Shown one piece after another: positions 8,138 through 16,277 of a stretch of DNA of 64,000 nucleotides. The notes under the pieces were generated by a model. It saw only the letters and a list, made by a program, of their open reading frames with translations, did not search any database and was not told where the DNA came from. The translations under genes were made by a program, and so were the position numbers. This DNA is from Flavobacteriales bacterium (GTDB lineage Bacteria; Bacteroidota; Bacteroidia; UBA10329): positions 1 to 64,000 of the forward strand of contig JAIPBM010000015.1 in NCBI GenBank assembly GCA_021739695.1, in the 5' to 3' direction. Within the stretch, counting starts at the first letter, position 1. The number at the start of each line of letters is the position of its first letter.

Positions 8138-9333
8138 GAAACTCGCTCGCAGGAATCGTTTTTCTGTTAGCGGCCATTTCGTTCGCCCTTTCATCCTGCG
8201 AAAAAGATATTGTTCCGAATGATGCGGAGGGTACACAAGAAATAGTCTCCACCTCTAACGGTGAATTCGAACTCTGCAAAAACTGTCCGCCAGGATTTGA
8301 GCTGACGGATGAAGGCATTTGCAAACTCCGTTCGCTTTATCAGCAATATGCTTCTCTTACAGATCAAGGCGTTGGAGGGTTGAAAACTGCACTTCCTGAA
8401 TTCCGAGACGGTTTCACCCCGCAACAGATAGACCTTGGCCGCTACCTTTTCTTCGACCCCATTCTTTCTAAAGATGGAACAATAAGTTGCGCTTCGTGCC
8501 ATCAACTCGAAAAAGCGTTCAGCGATGGCTTGGCAACTAGTGTTGGAATTGGCGGGCAAGAGGTAAAACGTGGGGCGCCAAGTTTGTGGAACGTGGCCTT
8601 CCTCAAACTTTTCTTTTGGGATGGACGAGCCACAACCTTGGAAGAACAGATGCAGGGTCCGCTTTTCGCAGAAAACGAAATGGGAACAACGCCTCATAAT
8701 TTGCGTGAGACCATCAACTCCATTCCCAATTATGGCAAAATGTTCCGCGTAGCGTTTCCAGAACGGAATGAGGCCAAAATCCAGTTGGAAGAAATCTATA
8801 CGGCTTTGGCAGCTTTTCAGACATCGCTCATTTCTCTCAATAGCCGCTACGACCAATACGCGCACGGTTTTCATGGCGCGTTGAATCCGCAGGAAATTGA
8901 AGGAATGAATGTGTTCCGTTCGTTTGTGGCCCGCTGTGCCGAATGCCACACGCCACCGCTTTTCACTAATCAGCAACTGGCTGTTCTGGGAACGCCAGAG
9001 CCTGAAGGACGCGAGTTGGATCCAGGAGCGCAGGTTCCTTACAACGATGTTTCGCTGCGGGCAGGATTCAAAATTCCGAGTCTGAGAAATGTGGCGCTAA
9101 CCGCTCCATACATGCATTCGGGTAGGTTTAAAACACTTCGCGAAACAGTAGAATTCTACACCAAGGGTCGCGGCCATGCCGTTCCCGAAGGAGAAAATCT
9201 CTACTTGCATTGGCACATTTGGGAGCCCGAGCTCTCAGATAACGAGTTAGATCGACTCGTAGATTTCCTCCAAACACTTACGGATGAAAGCTTTATGCCA
9301 AAACGTCCAGATCGATTACCTTCATCGCCTTGA
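8134..9333 (+). CDS. MauG/CcpA-family diheme peroxidase-like lipoprotein
   Basis: 399 residues with a lipoprotein signal (SFALSSC, Cys22). Heme sites are CASCH at 119-123 and CAECH at 268-272, in the two-domain layout of bacterial diheme cytochrome c peroxidases and MauG-like enzymes. Conserved surroundings are visible: LGRYLFFDPILSKDGTISC, FWDGRATTLEEQ and SLRNVALTAPYMHSGRF. These proteins reduce peroxide or carry out long-range oxidation of a partner. Which applies here cannot be read from sequence. Residues ~48-63 form a small extra Cys module (CKNCPPGFELTDEGIC) before the enzyme core, an unusual addition. Its ATGA overlap with the upstream cytochrome implies translational coupling. Confidence 0.9.
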   Translation: MRNSLAGIVFLLAAISFALSSCEKDIVPNDAEGTQEIVSTSNGEFELCKNCPPGFELTDEGICKLRSLYQQYASLTDQGVGGLKTALPEFRDGFTPQQIDLGRYLFFDPILSKDGTISCASCHQLEKAFSDGLATSVGIGGQEVKRGAPSLWNVAFLKLFFWDGRATTLEEQMQGPLFAENEMGTTPHNLRETINSIPNYGKMFRVAFPERNEAKIQLEEIYTALAAFQTSLISLNSRYDQYAHGFHGALNPQEIEGMNVFRSFVARCAECHTPPLFTNQQLAVLGTPEPEGRELDPGAQVPYNDVSLRAGFKIPSLRNVALTAPYMHSGRFKTLRETVEFYTKGRGHAVPEGENLYLHWHIWEPELSDNELDRLVDFLQTLTDESFMPKRPDRLPSSP

Positions 9334-9358
9334 TAAAAATCAACTCTCTCAAAACACC

Positions 9359-10852
9359 ATGAAAAAAGCCATCATTTGGATCATTGTAAGCGCACTCGTC
9401 TTCGCGATCGGTGTCTATTTCGGTAAAGTAAAATTCTCAGCTTCTGGCCCTGCCGCCCCTCCCCCAACCTTCTTTGAAGGTGGCGATGGAACAATGGCTG
9501 TTGATCTTTCAGAGAAAAACGTTATCGAAGTAAAGGATGGCCAATCTATCCAAGAAGCTGTTGGAAAGGCAAATCCGGGTGACCTAATCCGTGTTTATCC
9601 TGGAACGTATCACGAATGCGTCTACATCGATAAGGACAACATAACGCTTCAAGGCGTTATCCAAAAAGGGAATTGGCCAACATTGGATGGAAGTAAGGAC
9701 GGTGAGAAAGTCTTGAATGATGCGATTCTCTATTCGGGGTCGAATATGCTGATCGAGAACTTCAAGATCGTTCAGTACAAGGGTAACGGCATCATGGGTC
9801 AGGCAGGAAACAACTTCCTCATTCGCAACAATTGGATCATCGAATCAGGTGTTTACGGCATCTTCCCAGAATTCGGGAAAAATGGTCTTATCGAGCACAA
9901 CATTCTTAGCGGAATTGCGGATGCAGCCATTTACGTTGGCATGTGCGACAACATTGATGTGAAGTACAACGAGGTATACGAAAGTGTGGCTGGAATTGAG
10001 ATTGAGAACTGCCGTCATGCTTTGGTAGAAGGCAATTACACACACGATAACACAGGCGGAATCCTCGCCTTTATCACTCCTGGACTTCCCATCAAAACCT
10101 GCTTTGATGTGATCATCCGAAACAACTTCGTTGTAAACAACAACCACGAGAATTTCGGAAAACCGGGCGCCATCATATCGTTGCTTCCTAAAGGAACAGG
10201 GATTATTGTAATGGCTGCTGATGATGTGGTGATTGAGAACAACATCATTACCGGAAACGGAAACACGGGAATAGCAATTACCGACCTGAGTTTTGGTTCT
10301 CAATTATCGAAAGATACTGCGGTTGAACCAAATCCTGACCGTGTGGTGATTCTGGACAACGTGATGTATGGAAATGGAGAAAACCCAGTGGCTGACATTA
10401 AAGCGGCCATGGCTACTCAAATGGACACGAAAGGTCCAGACATTCTTGCTTACGGAGGCGGTGTTGGAAGTTGCATCCGTAATCGGGACATGTACCGAAC
10501 ATGGGGATTGGAAAATTATGCAAGTTGTGAATTGGCCAGTACTGCTAACGTAAAATCGTACTTGTTGGCGGAACCGGTCGCACCTAGAGAATTGGAGACG
10601 GATGAAAAAGGAAAGATGGCCTATTACGGAGTTTGCTCTGGTTGCCATGCCTACGATGTCCGCATGATCGGGCCTCCTGTTCAAGCCATTCAAGCCATGT
10701 ACAAAGACAATCCGCAAGGCTTGGCCGACTACATAGCCAATCCTGTTCGTAGACGTGAGGATTATCCGGAAATGCCGCCTCAGAATTACTTGACAGAAGA
10801 AACCCGTTTAGCCGTTGCTGAGTTCATGCTCAACTTCGAAAAGAAAAAATAA
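9359..10852 (+). CDS. Right-handed beta-helix protein fused to a C-terminal cytochrome c domain
   Basis: 497 residues from the ATG at 9359, which gives a signal-anchor helix (IIWIIVSALVFAIGVYFG) and a Pro-rich linker; the longer frame from 9284 lies inside the previous gene. Residues ~60-400 are a right-handed parallel beta-helix with many short turns of the form NxxIxxNxI and VEGNYTHDNTGG, related to NosD-type and pectinase-like helices. Residue 426 starts CSGCH, a single heme site, with MPPQ further on as probable Met ligand, so the last ~85 residues are a monoheme cytochrome c. No catalytic residues of polysaccharide lyases are obvious. It is followed 15 bases later by a paralogous beta-helix gene. 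Confidence 0.88.
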   Translation: MKKAIIWIIVSALVFAIGVYFGKVKFSASGPAAPPPTFFEGGDGTMAVDLSEKNVIEVKDGQSIQEAVGKANPGDLIRVYPGTYHECVYIDKDNITLQGVIQKGNWPTLDGSKDGEKVLNDAILYSGSNMLIENFKIVQYKGNGIMGQAGNNFLIRNNWIIESGVYGIFPEFGKNGLIEHNILSGIADAAIYVGMCDNIDVKYNEVYESVAGIEIENCRHALVEGNYTHDNTGGILAFITPGLPIKTCFDVIIRNNFVVNNNHENFGKPGAIISLLPKGTGIIVMAADDVVIENNIITGNGNTGIAITDLSFGSQLSKDTAVEPNPDRVVILDNVMYGNGENPVADIKAAMATQMDTKGPDILAYGGGVGSCIRNRDMYRTWGLENYASCELASTANVKSYLLAEPVAPRELETDEKGKMAYYGVCSGCHAYDVRMIGPPVQAIQAMYKDNPQGLADYIANPVRRREDYPEMPPQNYLTEETRLAVAEFMLNFEKKK

Positions 10853-10867
10853 TCAACCCAACCCCAA

Positions 10868-12094
10868 ATGACCATCAACCATAAACTTCTCAGCATAGCG
10901 GCAAGCGCTATGCTGTTTACTTCATGCGCCCAACCCAAACTGAGCTCCGAAGAACTTCACAAGAAGTTGCAAGAGGAGATGATCGCGGTGCAGGAAGGTG
11001 GCGTGATTGAGATTCCTGAAGGAACATACGAGTTCACGAGCGATCTTTCTATGCGCGATGTGAAAAACGTGACCATAAAAGGTGCGGGAATGGATAAGAC
11101 CATCATCAACTTCGGTAAACAGACCGATGGCGCACAGGGTTTTTATATCAAAGCTGATGGCGTGACCATTTCTGACATGACCATTCAGGATTTGAGTGGT
11201 GATGGAATCAAAGTGCACGAAAGCAAGAATGTGACCATCCGAAACGTGAAGGTTGAATGGACAAATGGTTCTTCCTCAGCTAACGGTGCCTATGCGCTTT
11301 ATCCTGTGCTCTGCGATGGATTGTTGATTGAGAAATGCACGCTCACAAATGCGAGCGATGCAGGGATTTACGCAGGACAAAGTCGCAACGTGATTCTTCG
11401 CGACAATTACGCTTCCATGAACGTGCAGGGAATTGCGATTGAAAACTGCTCGTTTGTGGATGTTTACAACAACACTTGCGAAGGAAATGCCTGCGGAATC
11501 GCGTTCTACAACCTTCCAGACCTCATCGAAAAGCAAGGAACAAACGTTCGTATCCACGACAACATCATCCGAAACAACAACCACGATAACTTCGGAAATC
11601 CGGGGGCAATTGTAGGAGTTCTTCCAGGCGGAACAGCAAGCTTCATCTTGGCAGGAAGAAACATTGAAATGGATCACAACACCTTCTCAAATCACAAAAC
11701 CACCAGCACGGGCATCATCAGCTACCAATTGACGGAGCGTCCGTATGAAGACAGCCTCTTCTACCCTTTCTCAACTGGAATCAACGTTCACGATAACATC
11801 TACGAAGACCAAGAACCGATGCTGCCAGACACCACAAAACGTTTGGGTAAGCTGATGGCCTCGTTGTTCGGAGCAAAATCGCCTCATATCGTTTATGATG
11901 GCATTTTCGATCCTGCGCTTATCAACATGGAAACCATGACCATTGCGCCTGAGGACATGATCTGCATCAAGAACAACAACACAACTTTCTGCAACTTCAA
12001 TGCTCCTAGCAACTTTCAAGACCTGAGTACGGAATTGGAAGGCTTTGATTGCGAACATCCAAGACCAGAATCTCCTGTCAAAGAAGAAATCTGA
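10868..12094 (+). CDS. Parallel beta-helix repeat lipoprotein (TIGR03805-like)
   Basis: 408 residues. A lipoprotein signal (SAMLFTSC, Cys20) precedes an all-beta-helix protein with repeated turns (VTISDMTIQDL, VTIRNVKVEW, VILRDNYASM, VRIHDNIIRN). It shares with the previous gene the block NNNHDNFGNPGAIVGVLPGGT (residues ~236-256), so the two are paralogues, but it has no heme site. As I recall, this family occurs regularly as a gene pair with the HNE_0200/SO2930 cytochrome family, function unknown. Here the partner is at 12957, with a dehydrogenase gene between them. Its stop overlaps the next start as TGATG. Confidence 0.88.
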   Translation: MTINHKLLSIAASAMLFTSCAQPKLSSEELHKKLQEEMIAVQEGGVIEIPEGTYEFTSDLSMRDVKNVTIKGAGMDKTIINFGKQTDGAQGFYIKADGVTISDMTIQDLSGDGIKVHESKNVTIRNVKVEWTNGSSSANGAYALYPVLCDGLLIEKCTLTNASDAGIYAGQSRNVILRDNYASMNVQGIAIENCSFVDVYNNTCEGNACGIAFYNLPDLIEKQGTNVRIHDNIIRNNNHDNFGNPGAIVGVLPGGTASFILAGRNIEMDHNTFSNHKTTSTGIISYQLTERPYEDSLFYPFSTGINVHDNIYEDQEPMLPDTTKRLGKLMASLFGAKSPHIVYDGIFDPALINMETMTIAPEDMICIKNNNTTFCNFNAPSNFQDLSTELEGFDCEHPRPESPVKEEI

Positions 12095-12957
12095 TGAACG
12101 GAAAAACAGTCGTCATCACAGGCGGAAACGCGGGAATCGGCAGAGCCACCGCCATTGATCTTGCCAAGAAAGGTGCAAATGTGGTGATCACATCTCGCTC
12201 AGAAGACAAAGCGAAAGAAGCGGTTGCGGAGATCAAGAAATCGTCAGGAAACGAGAAGGTTGATTTTGTGACCATTGACCTGAGTTCGCAGAAATCAGTT
12301 CGCGAAGCGGCAGAAAAAGTGAGAACGAAATGTCCAAAGATTGATGTCTTGATCAATAATGCCGGATGCTATGTTTCTGACCTGCAACTGAATGTTGATG
12401 GGTTGGAAATGCAGTTCGCCACGAATCATTTGGGACATTTTCTACTGACCAATCTGTTGATGGACAATCTGAAAGCCGCAGGAAAAGCGCGCATCGTCAA
12501 CCTCGCATCGATTGCCCACAAATCAACCCGTGAACTGGACCTCAACGACATCAATTTCGAAAAGTCTGGTTATGGCGGTTGGAAATCGTATTCGCGTTCC
12601 AAGTTCTGCAACATCCTTTTCACAAAAGAATTGGCCAAGCGATTGGAAGGAACGGGCATCACTGCCAATGCAGTTCATCCAGGCGGTGTGCGCACCGAAA
12701 TTGCCGAAAAGAACGCCAATTGGTTCACAAAACTTGGTTGGATTTTGAGCAAGCCGCTGATGGTTACAGTGGAAGAAGGTGCAAAAACATCCATTCATTT
12801 GGCATCATCGCCAGATGTTGAAGGAGAAACAGGCGGTTATTGGGTAAAAAGCAAAAAATTCTTCAGCAATCGCCCATCACAAGAACCCGAAACGGCCAAG
12901 GCACTTTGGAAAAAGAGCGAAGAATTGGTTGGTCAGGAATTTCCATTGGGTAATTGA
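12094..12957 (+). CDS. Short-chain dehydrogenase/reductase (retinol-dehydrogenase-like)
   Basis: 287 residues from the ATG at 12094, which overlaps the preceding stop; the longer frame from 12049 would read through the previous gene. This is a classical SDR: TGGNAGIGRATA at the N-terminus binds NAD(P), NNAG follows at ~87, and the active site is NLASIAHKS with YSRSK further on. It has no signal peptide and should be cytoplasmic, acting on an alcohol or carbonyl substrate. The closest general type is retinol dehydrogenase/WW-domain oxidoreductase-like SDRs of lipophilic alcohols. It is coupled by TGATG overlaps to both neighbours, so it is co-expressed with the envelope cytochromes and is the one soluble enzyme in the middle of the cluster. 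Confidence 0.92.
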   Translation: MNGKTVVITGGNAGIGRATAIDLAKKGANVVITSRSEDKAKEAVAEIKKSSGNEKVDFVTIDLSSQKSVREAAEKVRTKCPKIDVLINNAGCYVSDLQLNVDGLEMQFATNHLGHFLLTNLLMDNLKAAGKARIVNLASIAHKSTRELDLNDINFEKSGYGGWKSYSRSKFCNILFTKELAKRLEGTGITANAVHPGGVRTEIAEKNANWFTKLGWILSKPLMVTVEEGAKTSIHLASSPDVEGETGGYWVKSKKFFSNRPSQEPETAKALWKKSEELVGQEFPLGN

Positions 12958-14039
12958 TGCGCAAGCTCCTCATCATAGGAATTATTGTTGCTGTTTGGAT
13001 TGGATGCAGCGAAAAACCGTCTCTTGAAGGTCCTGTGAATGTTCCCATTTCGGGAGATTATTTCAAGAAATTATCCGAGTATCATCTATTCCGAGGCGAT
13101 CTGAAAAACCTTGAAGCAAATGATGGCGTGCTGCCTTACACACTGAATTCCACTCTCTTCACTGATTACGCTCACAAAGCGCGATTCGTTTGGATGCCTG
13201 ATGGAAAAGCAGCCGAGTACAATCCAACACGAGAGTTTGATTTTCCTGTCGGAGCTGTTCTCGTAAAAAACTTCTATTATCCGCTTGATTTTAGAGATGA
13301 AAGCAAAGGACGAAGGATCATTGAAACGCGGTTGTTAATACATCGCGAAGATGGTTGGGTCGGACTTCCGTACATCTGGAATGAGGAACAAACGGATGCG
13401 CAATTGGAATTGGCAGGAGGTCGAACGGATGTTTCGTGGATTCATGATGATGGCACGAAGAAATCCGTCAACTACGTGATTCCGAACAAGAACCAATGCA
13501 AAGGCTGCCACGAATACGATAAGGCGATGGTTCCCATCGGGCCGAAAGCCAAGCATTTGAACCGAGATTTTGCATATGCGGATGGAGAAATGAACCAGCT
13601 GGAAAAGTGGGTATCGAAAGGTTATCTAGCGAGATTTTCGTCTTCAGAAATAACCCCGAAACTGGCTGTTTGGGATGATGAATCAACCGGCACGTTGGAT
13701 GAACGCGCCCGAGCTTGGCTCGACATCAATTGTGCGCATTGCCACAATGCGAAAGGTCCGGGAAATACATCAGGTTTCTTCTTGAATATCGAAGAAACAG
13801 ATTGTACCAAACGTGGTTTCAAGAAGACCAATGTGGCTGCTGGTCGCGGTGGCGGACAGTACATGTACGACATTGCTCCTGGTCAACCCGACAGTTCCAT
13901 CATGGTTTACAGAATGGAAAGCACCGATCCGGGCATCATGATGCCTGAATTAGGTAGAAAATTGGTGCATGAAGAGGCAATGGTTGTCATTCGCCAATGG
14001 ATTGCAGAGATGGACGAGAACAAGCCATGCGTCAACTAA
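12957..14039 (+). CDS. SO2930/HNE_0200-family diheme c-type cytochrome lipoprotein
   Basis: 360 residues from the ATG at 12957 (TGATG overlap; a TTG one codon earlier is ignored). The N-terminus IIVAVWIGC gives a lipid-modified Cys17. The family signature begins with the LSEYHLFRGDL and LEANDGVLPYTLNSTLFTDYAHKARFVWMP segments. Heme sites are CKGCH at 181-185 and CAHCH at 259-263, followed by SGFFLN, PDSSIMVYRM and IMMPELGR with a candidate Met ligand. The family is uncharacterised; in other genomes it is paired with parallel beta-helix proteins, as it is here. It most likely transfers electrons in the periplasm for a dehydrogenation carried out by the cluster. Confidence 0.88.
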   Translation: MRKLLIIGIIVAVWIGCSEKPSLEGPVNVPISGDYFKKLSEYHLFRGDLKNLEANDGVLPYTLNSTLFTDYAHKARFVWMPDGKAAEYNPTREFDFPVGAVLVKNFYYPLDFRDESKGRRIIETRLLIHREDGWVGLPYIWNEEQTDAQLELAGGRTDVSWIHDDGTKKSVNYVIPNKNQCKGCHEYDKAMVPIGPKAKHLNRDFAYADGEMNQLEKWVSKGYLARFSSSEITPKLAVWDDESTGTLDERARAWLDINCAHCHNAKGPGNTSGFFLNIEETDCTKRGFKKTNVAAGRGGGQYMYDIAPGQPDSSIMVYRMESTDPGIMMPELGRKLVHEEAMVVIRQWIAEMDENKPCVN

Positions 14040-14083
14040 GCACAACTCACTATCTTGTCAATTTTATCAACTCAGTAAACTAA

Positions 14084-15709
14084 ATGGCAACAGGAACACC
14101 TTGGAAACGACTTGAGAAGAAAACAGGATACGATGCCATCGTCATCGGTTCGGGATTGGGCGCCATGACATTCGGGGCCATTATGGCCAAAATGGGCAAG
14201 AAGATCCTGTTGCTCGAAAAACACTACGTTCCGGGCGGTTTCACGCACGTTTTTAAGCGGAAAGAATACGAATGGGACGTGGGAATTCACTACGTAGGAG
14301 ATGTCCATCATGATTTTACATTCATGAGCATTTTGTTCGACTACATTTCTGACCATCAGCTGAAATGGCAAGAAATGGATGAGGTTTACGACCGCATCGT
14401 TCTGGGAGAAAACGTCTATGATTTCAAAGCGGGAAAAGAGAATTTTCTGGAGATGCTTTATGAACGCTTTCCAGGAGAAGAAGACGCCATAGACAACTAC
14501 ATCAAACGGGTTTATCAGTCTGCTGCGCAGAACAAGAAATTCTTTCAAGAGCGGGCGTTGCCATCCATTTTGAGTGTGCTTTTCGGGTCAATGATGACCA
14601 AGAAGTATTATGAATTGTCGGACAAAACCACAAGCGAGGTTTTGGACGAGATCACCGACAATAGAGAATTGAAAGCTGTGCTTGCCGGACAATATGGTGA
14701 CCACGGAATGCCTCCGGGAGAAAGCAGTTTCGCTATTCAATCTGTGGTGAACAAGCATTACTGGAAAGGCGGTGCATTTCCTATAGGTGGCTGCCAGCGC
14801 ATTGCGGAAACCATTATTCCGGTGATTGAAAAAGCAGGTGGAGCGGTTGCTGTGCGCGCTGGAGTTGAGAAGATAATTGTCGAAAATGGAAAAGCCACAG
14901 GTGTGCTGATGGAAGATGGTACAATCCTCGAAGCTCCGATGATCGTGAGCAGCGCAGGTTATCTGAACACCTTCGGAAGATTGCTGGACAAAGACATTCA
15001 AAATGCCATTGGTTTTAGTCCTGAAAAGGGCGTGCCACCTTCGGTTTCGCATGTTTGTTTGTATATCGGTTTGAAAGAAAACCTCCGCGAATTAGGAATT
15101 GGCAATACGAATTATTGGGTTTATCCGCATAACGATCATGACCGTGGCGTGAAGGAATACATGGCCGATCCGAGCAAACCGTTTCCTGTCACATACATTT
15201 CTTTCCCATCAATCAAAGACCCTGAATGGGACGATCGTTATCCTGGAAAGAGCACGATTGAAATGATCACGCTGGCGCCTTACGAATGGTTTGCCAAGTG
15301 GGAAGACGAGCGCTGGAAACACCGTGGTGAGGAGTACGAAGCCTACAAGGAAGAATTCGCGCAGCGCTTGTTGAAAGAACTTTACAAGCAGTTTCCGCAA
15401 TTGGAAGGAAAGATTGATTACTACGAACTTTCCACGCCACTTTCTACTAAGCATTTTGTGAACTACGAGCATGGCGAGATCTATGGCCTCGACCACTCTC
15501 CTGCCCGCTTCCGAATGAAGGAACTTCGTCCGAAAACACCTATCAAAAATCTATACCTGACAGGTCAGGATATTGTGACAGTTGGAATTGGCGGTGCGCT
15601 GATGAGCGGACTACTGACCGCAGCTCACGTAACCACCAGTTTCACCCTTGCTGACAAGATCGTTGATTCGGTGATGAAACAGCGCGAACAACTAAAAAAA
15701 CAAGCATGA
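14084..15709 (+). CDS. FAD-dependent oxidoreductase of the retinol saturase / carotenoid isomerase type
   Basis: 541 residues. The N-terminus has the dinucleotide-binding fold DAIVIGSGLGAMTFGAIMAKMGKKILLLEKH, followed by VPGGFTHVFKRKEYEWDVGIHYVGD, characteristic of the CrtI/CrtISO/RetSat group. The C-terminus has LYLTGQDIVTVGIGGALMSG, the second FAD-contacting motif. It lacks an export signal. The family desaturates, saturates or isomerises polyene or isoprenoid chains and some fatty acids. Together with the retinol-dehydrogenase-like SDR at 12094 this hints at a lipophilic isoprenoid or long-chain substrate, but that is inference. It starts 44 bases after the diheme cytochrome and overlaps the next gene by ATGA. 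Confidence 0.9.
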   Translation: MATGTPWKRLEKKTGYDAIVIGSGLGAMTFGAIMAKMGKKILLLEKHYVPGGFTHVFKRKEYEWDVGIHYVGDVHHDFTFMSILFDYISDHQLKWQEMDEVYDRIVLGENVYDFKAGKENFLEMLYERFPGEEDAIDNYIKRVYQSAAQNKKFFQERALPSILSVLFGSMMTKKYYELSDKTTSEVLDEITDNRELKAVLAGQYGDHGMPPGESSFAIQSVVNKHYWKGGAFPIGGCQRIAETIIPVIEKAGGAVAVRAGVEKIIVENGKATGVLMEDGTILEAPMIVSSAGYLNTFGRLLDKDIQNAIGFSPEKGVPPSVSHVCLYIGLKENLRELGIGNTNYWVYPHNDHDRGVKEYMADPSKPFPVTYISFPSIKDPEWDDRYPGKSTIEMITLAPYEWFAKWEDERWKHRGEEYEAYKEEFAQRLLKELYKQFPQLEGKIDYYELSTPLSTKHFVNYEHGEIYGLDHSPARFRMKELRPKTPIKNLYLTGQDIVTVGIGGALMSGLLTAAHVTTSFTLADKIVDSVMKQREQLKKQA

Positions 15710-16230
15710 AACGAATGATTCCCTTTTTATTTGTTGGATTTGCTGCCTGCAACCAACCCACAGACCAACCAAGCGCAGCCGAAGAAAACGTAGTTGCGCG
15801 AACCAAAACAATGGAATATGCTGTGGACCTGAATTCGGTGTTTCATCAAGATCTGAATGACGAGGATTTTTCGGATGTTTCGCCACTCAGTGTGCAACTA
15901 ATCGCGGATGTGCTTTCTGGAAAACTGAAGGCTTATGACCGTTCGTCAGATGAAGTATTGAGCGCAGAACAGGTAAAGAATATGCTGCAATTCACAGACA
16001 CCATTTGGTTTGAGGAGGAGGAAACCGGGGATAAATCCATTGAAATTTTCGAACGAGATTACTCCAAAGATTTCTACGGATTGACCTTTAGAGAACAGTG
16101 GAGTTATGATGCAGAAGGCTCCATCATCAATCGAAAAATTTTGGGCCTAGCGCCAAGAATCCCTGTCTACTCATCGCAAGGTGGAGATCTGCGTGGTTAT
16201 ACCTCTGCTTTTTGGGTGAAGTACGATTGA
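15706..16230 (+). CDS. Lipoprotein of unknown function, possibly GldN/PorN-like
   Basis: 174 residues with a short lipoprotein signal (FLFVGFAAC, Cys15) and a Gln/Thr/Pro-rich linker. I do not recognise the family with certainty. Segments such as LIADVLSGKLKAYD, FREQWSYDAEGSIINRKILGLAPRIPVY resemble the general layout of GldN/PorN, the gliding/type IX secretion component, which has a similar 'E-W-x-D ... S ... R-I-I-G-I-A-P' region; the resemblance is by eye only. It overlaps the flavoprotein gene by ATGA and is probably the last gene of the redox cluster, since a hairpin and a GTG-started gene follow. Confidence 0.65.
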   Translation: MKRMIPFLFVGFAACNQPTDQPSAAEENVVARTKTMEYAVDLNSVFHQDLNDEDFSDVSPLSVQLIADVLSGKLKAYDRSSDEVLSAEQVKNMLQFTDTIWFEEEETGDKSIEIFERDYSKDFYGLTFREQWSYDAEGSIINRKILGLAPRIPVYSSQGGDLRGYTSAFWVKYD

Positions 16231-16259
16231 ACCTGATTCGTCCTTTCGTGTTCTTATTG

Positions 16260-16277
16260 CTTGAATCATCATTCAAG
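16260..16277 (+). promoter_or_regulatory. Perfect hairpin overlapping the GTG start of the next gene
   Basis: CTTGAAT-CATC-ATTCAAG is a 7-base-pair stem with a 4-base loop. Its last base is the G of the GTG start codon at 16277. It could limit ribosome access or simply be the end of the upstream transcript. No T tract follows, so it is not a standard terminator. Confidence 0.45.
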
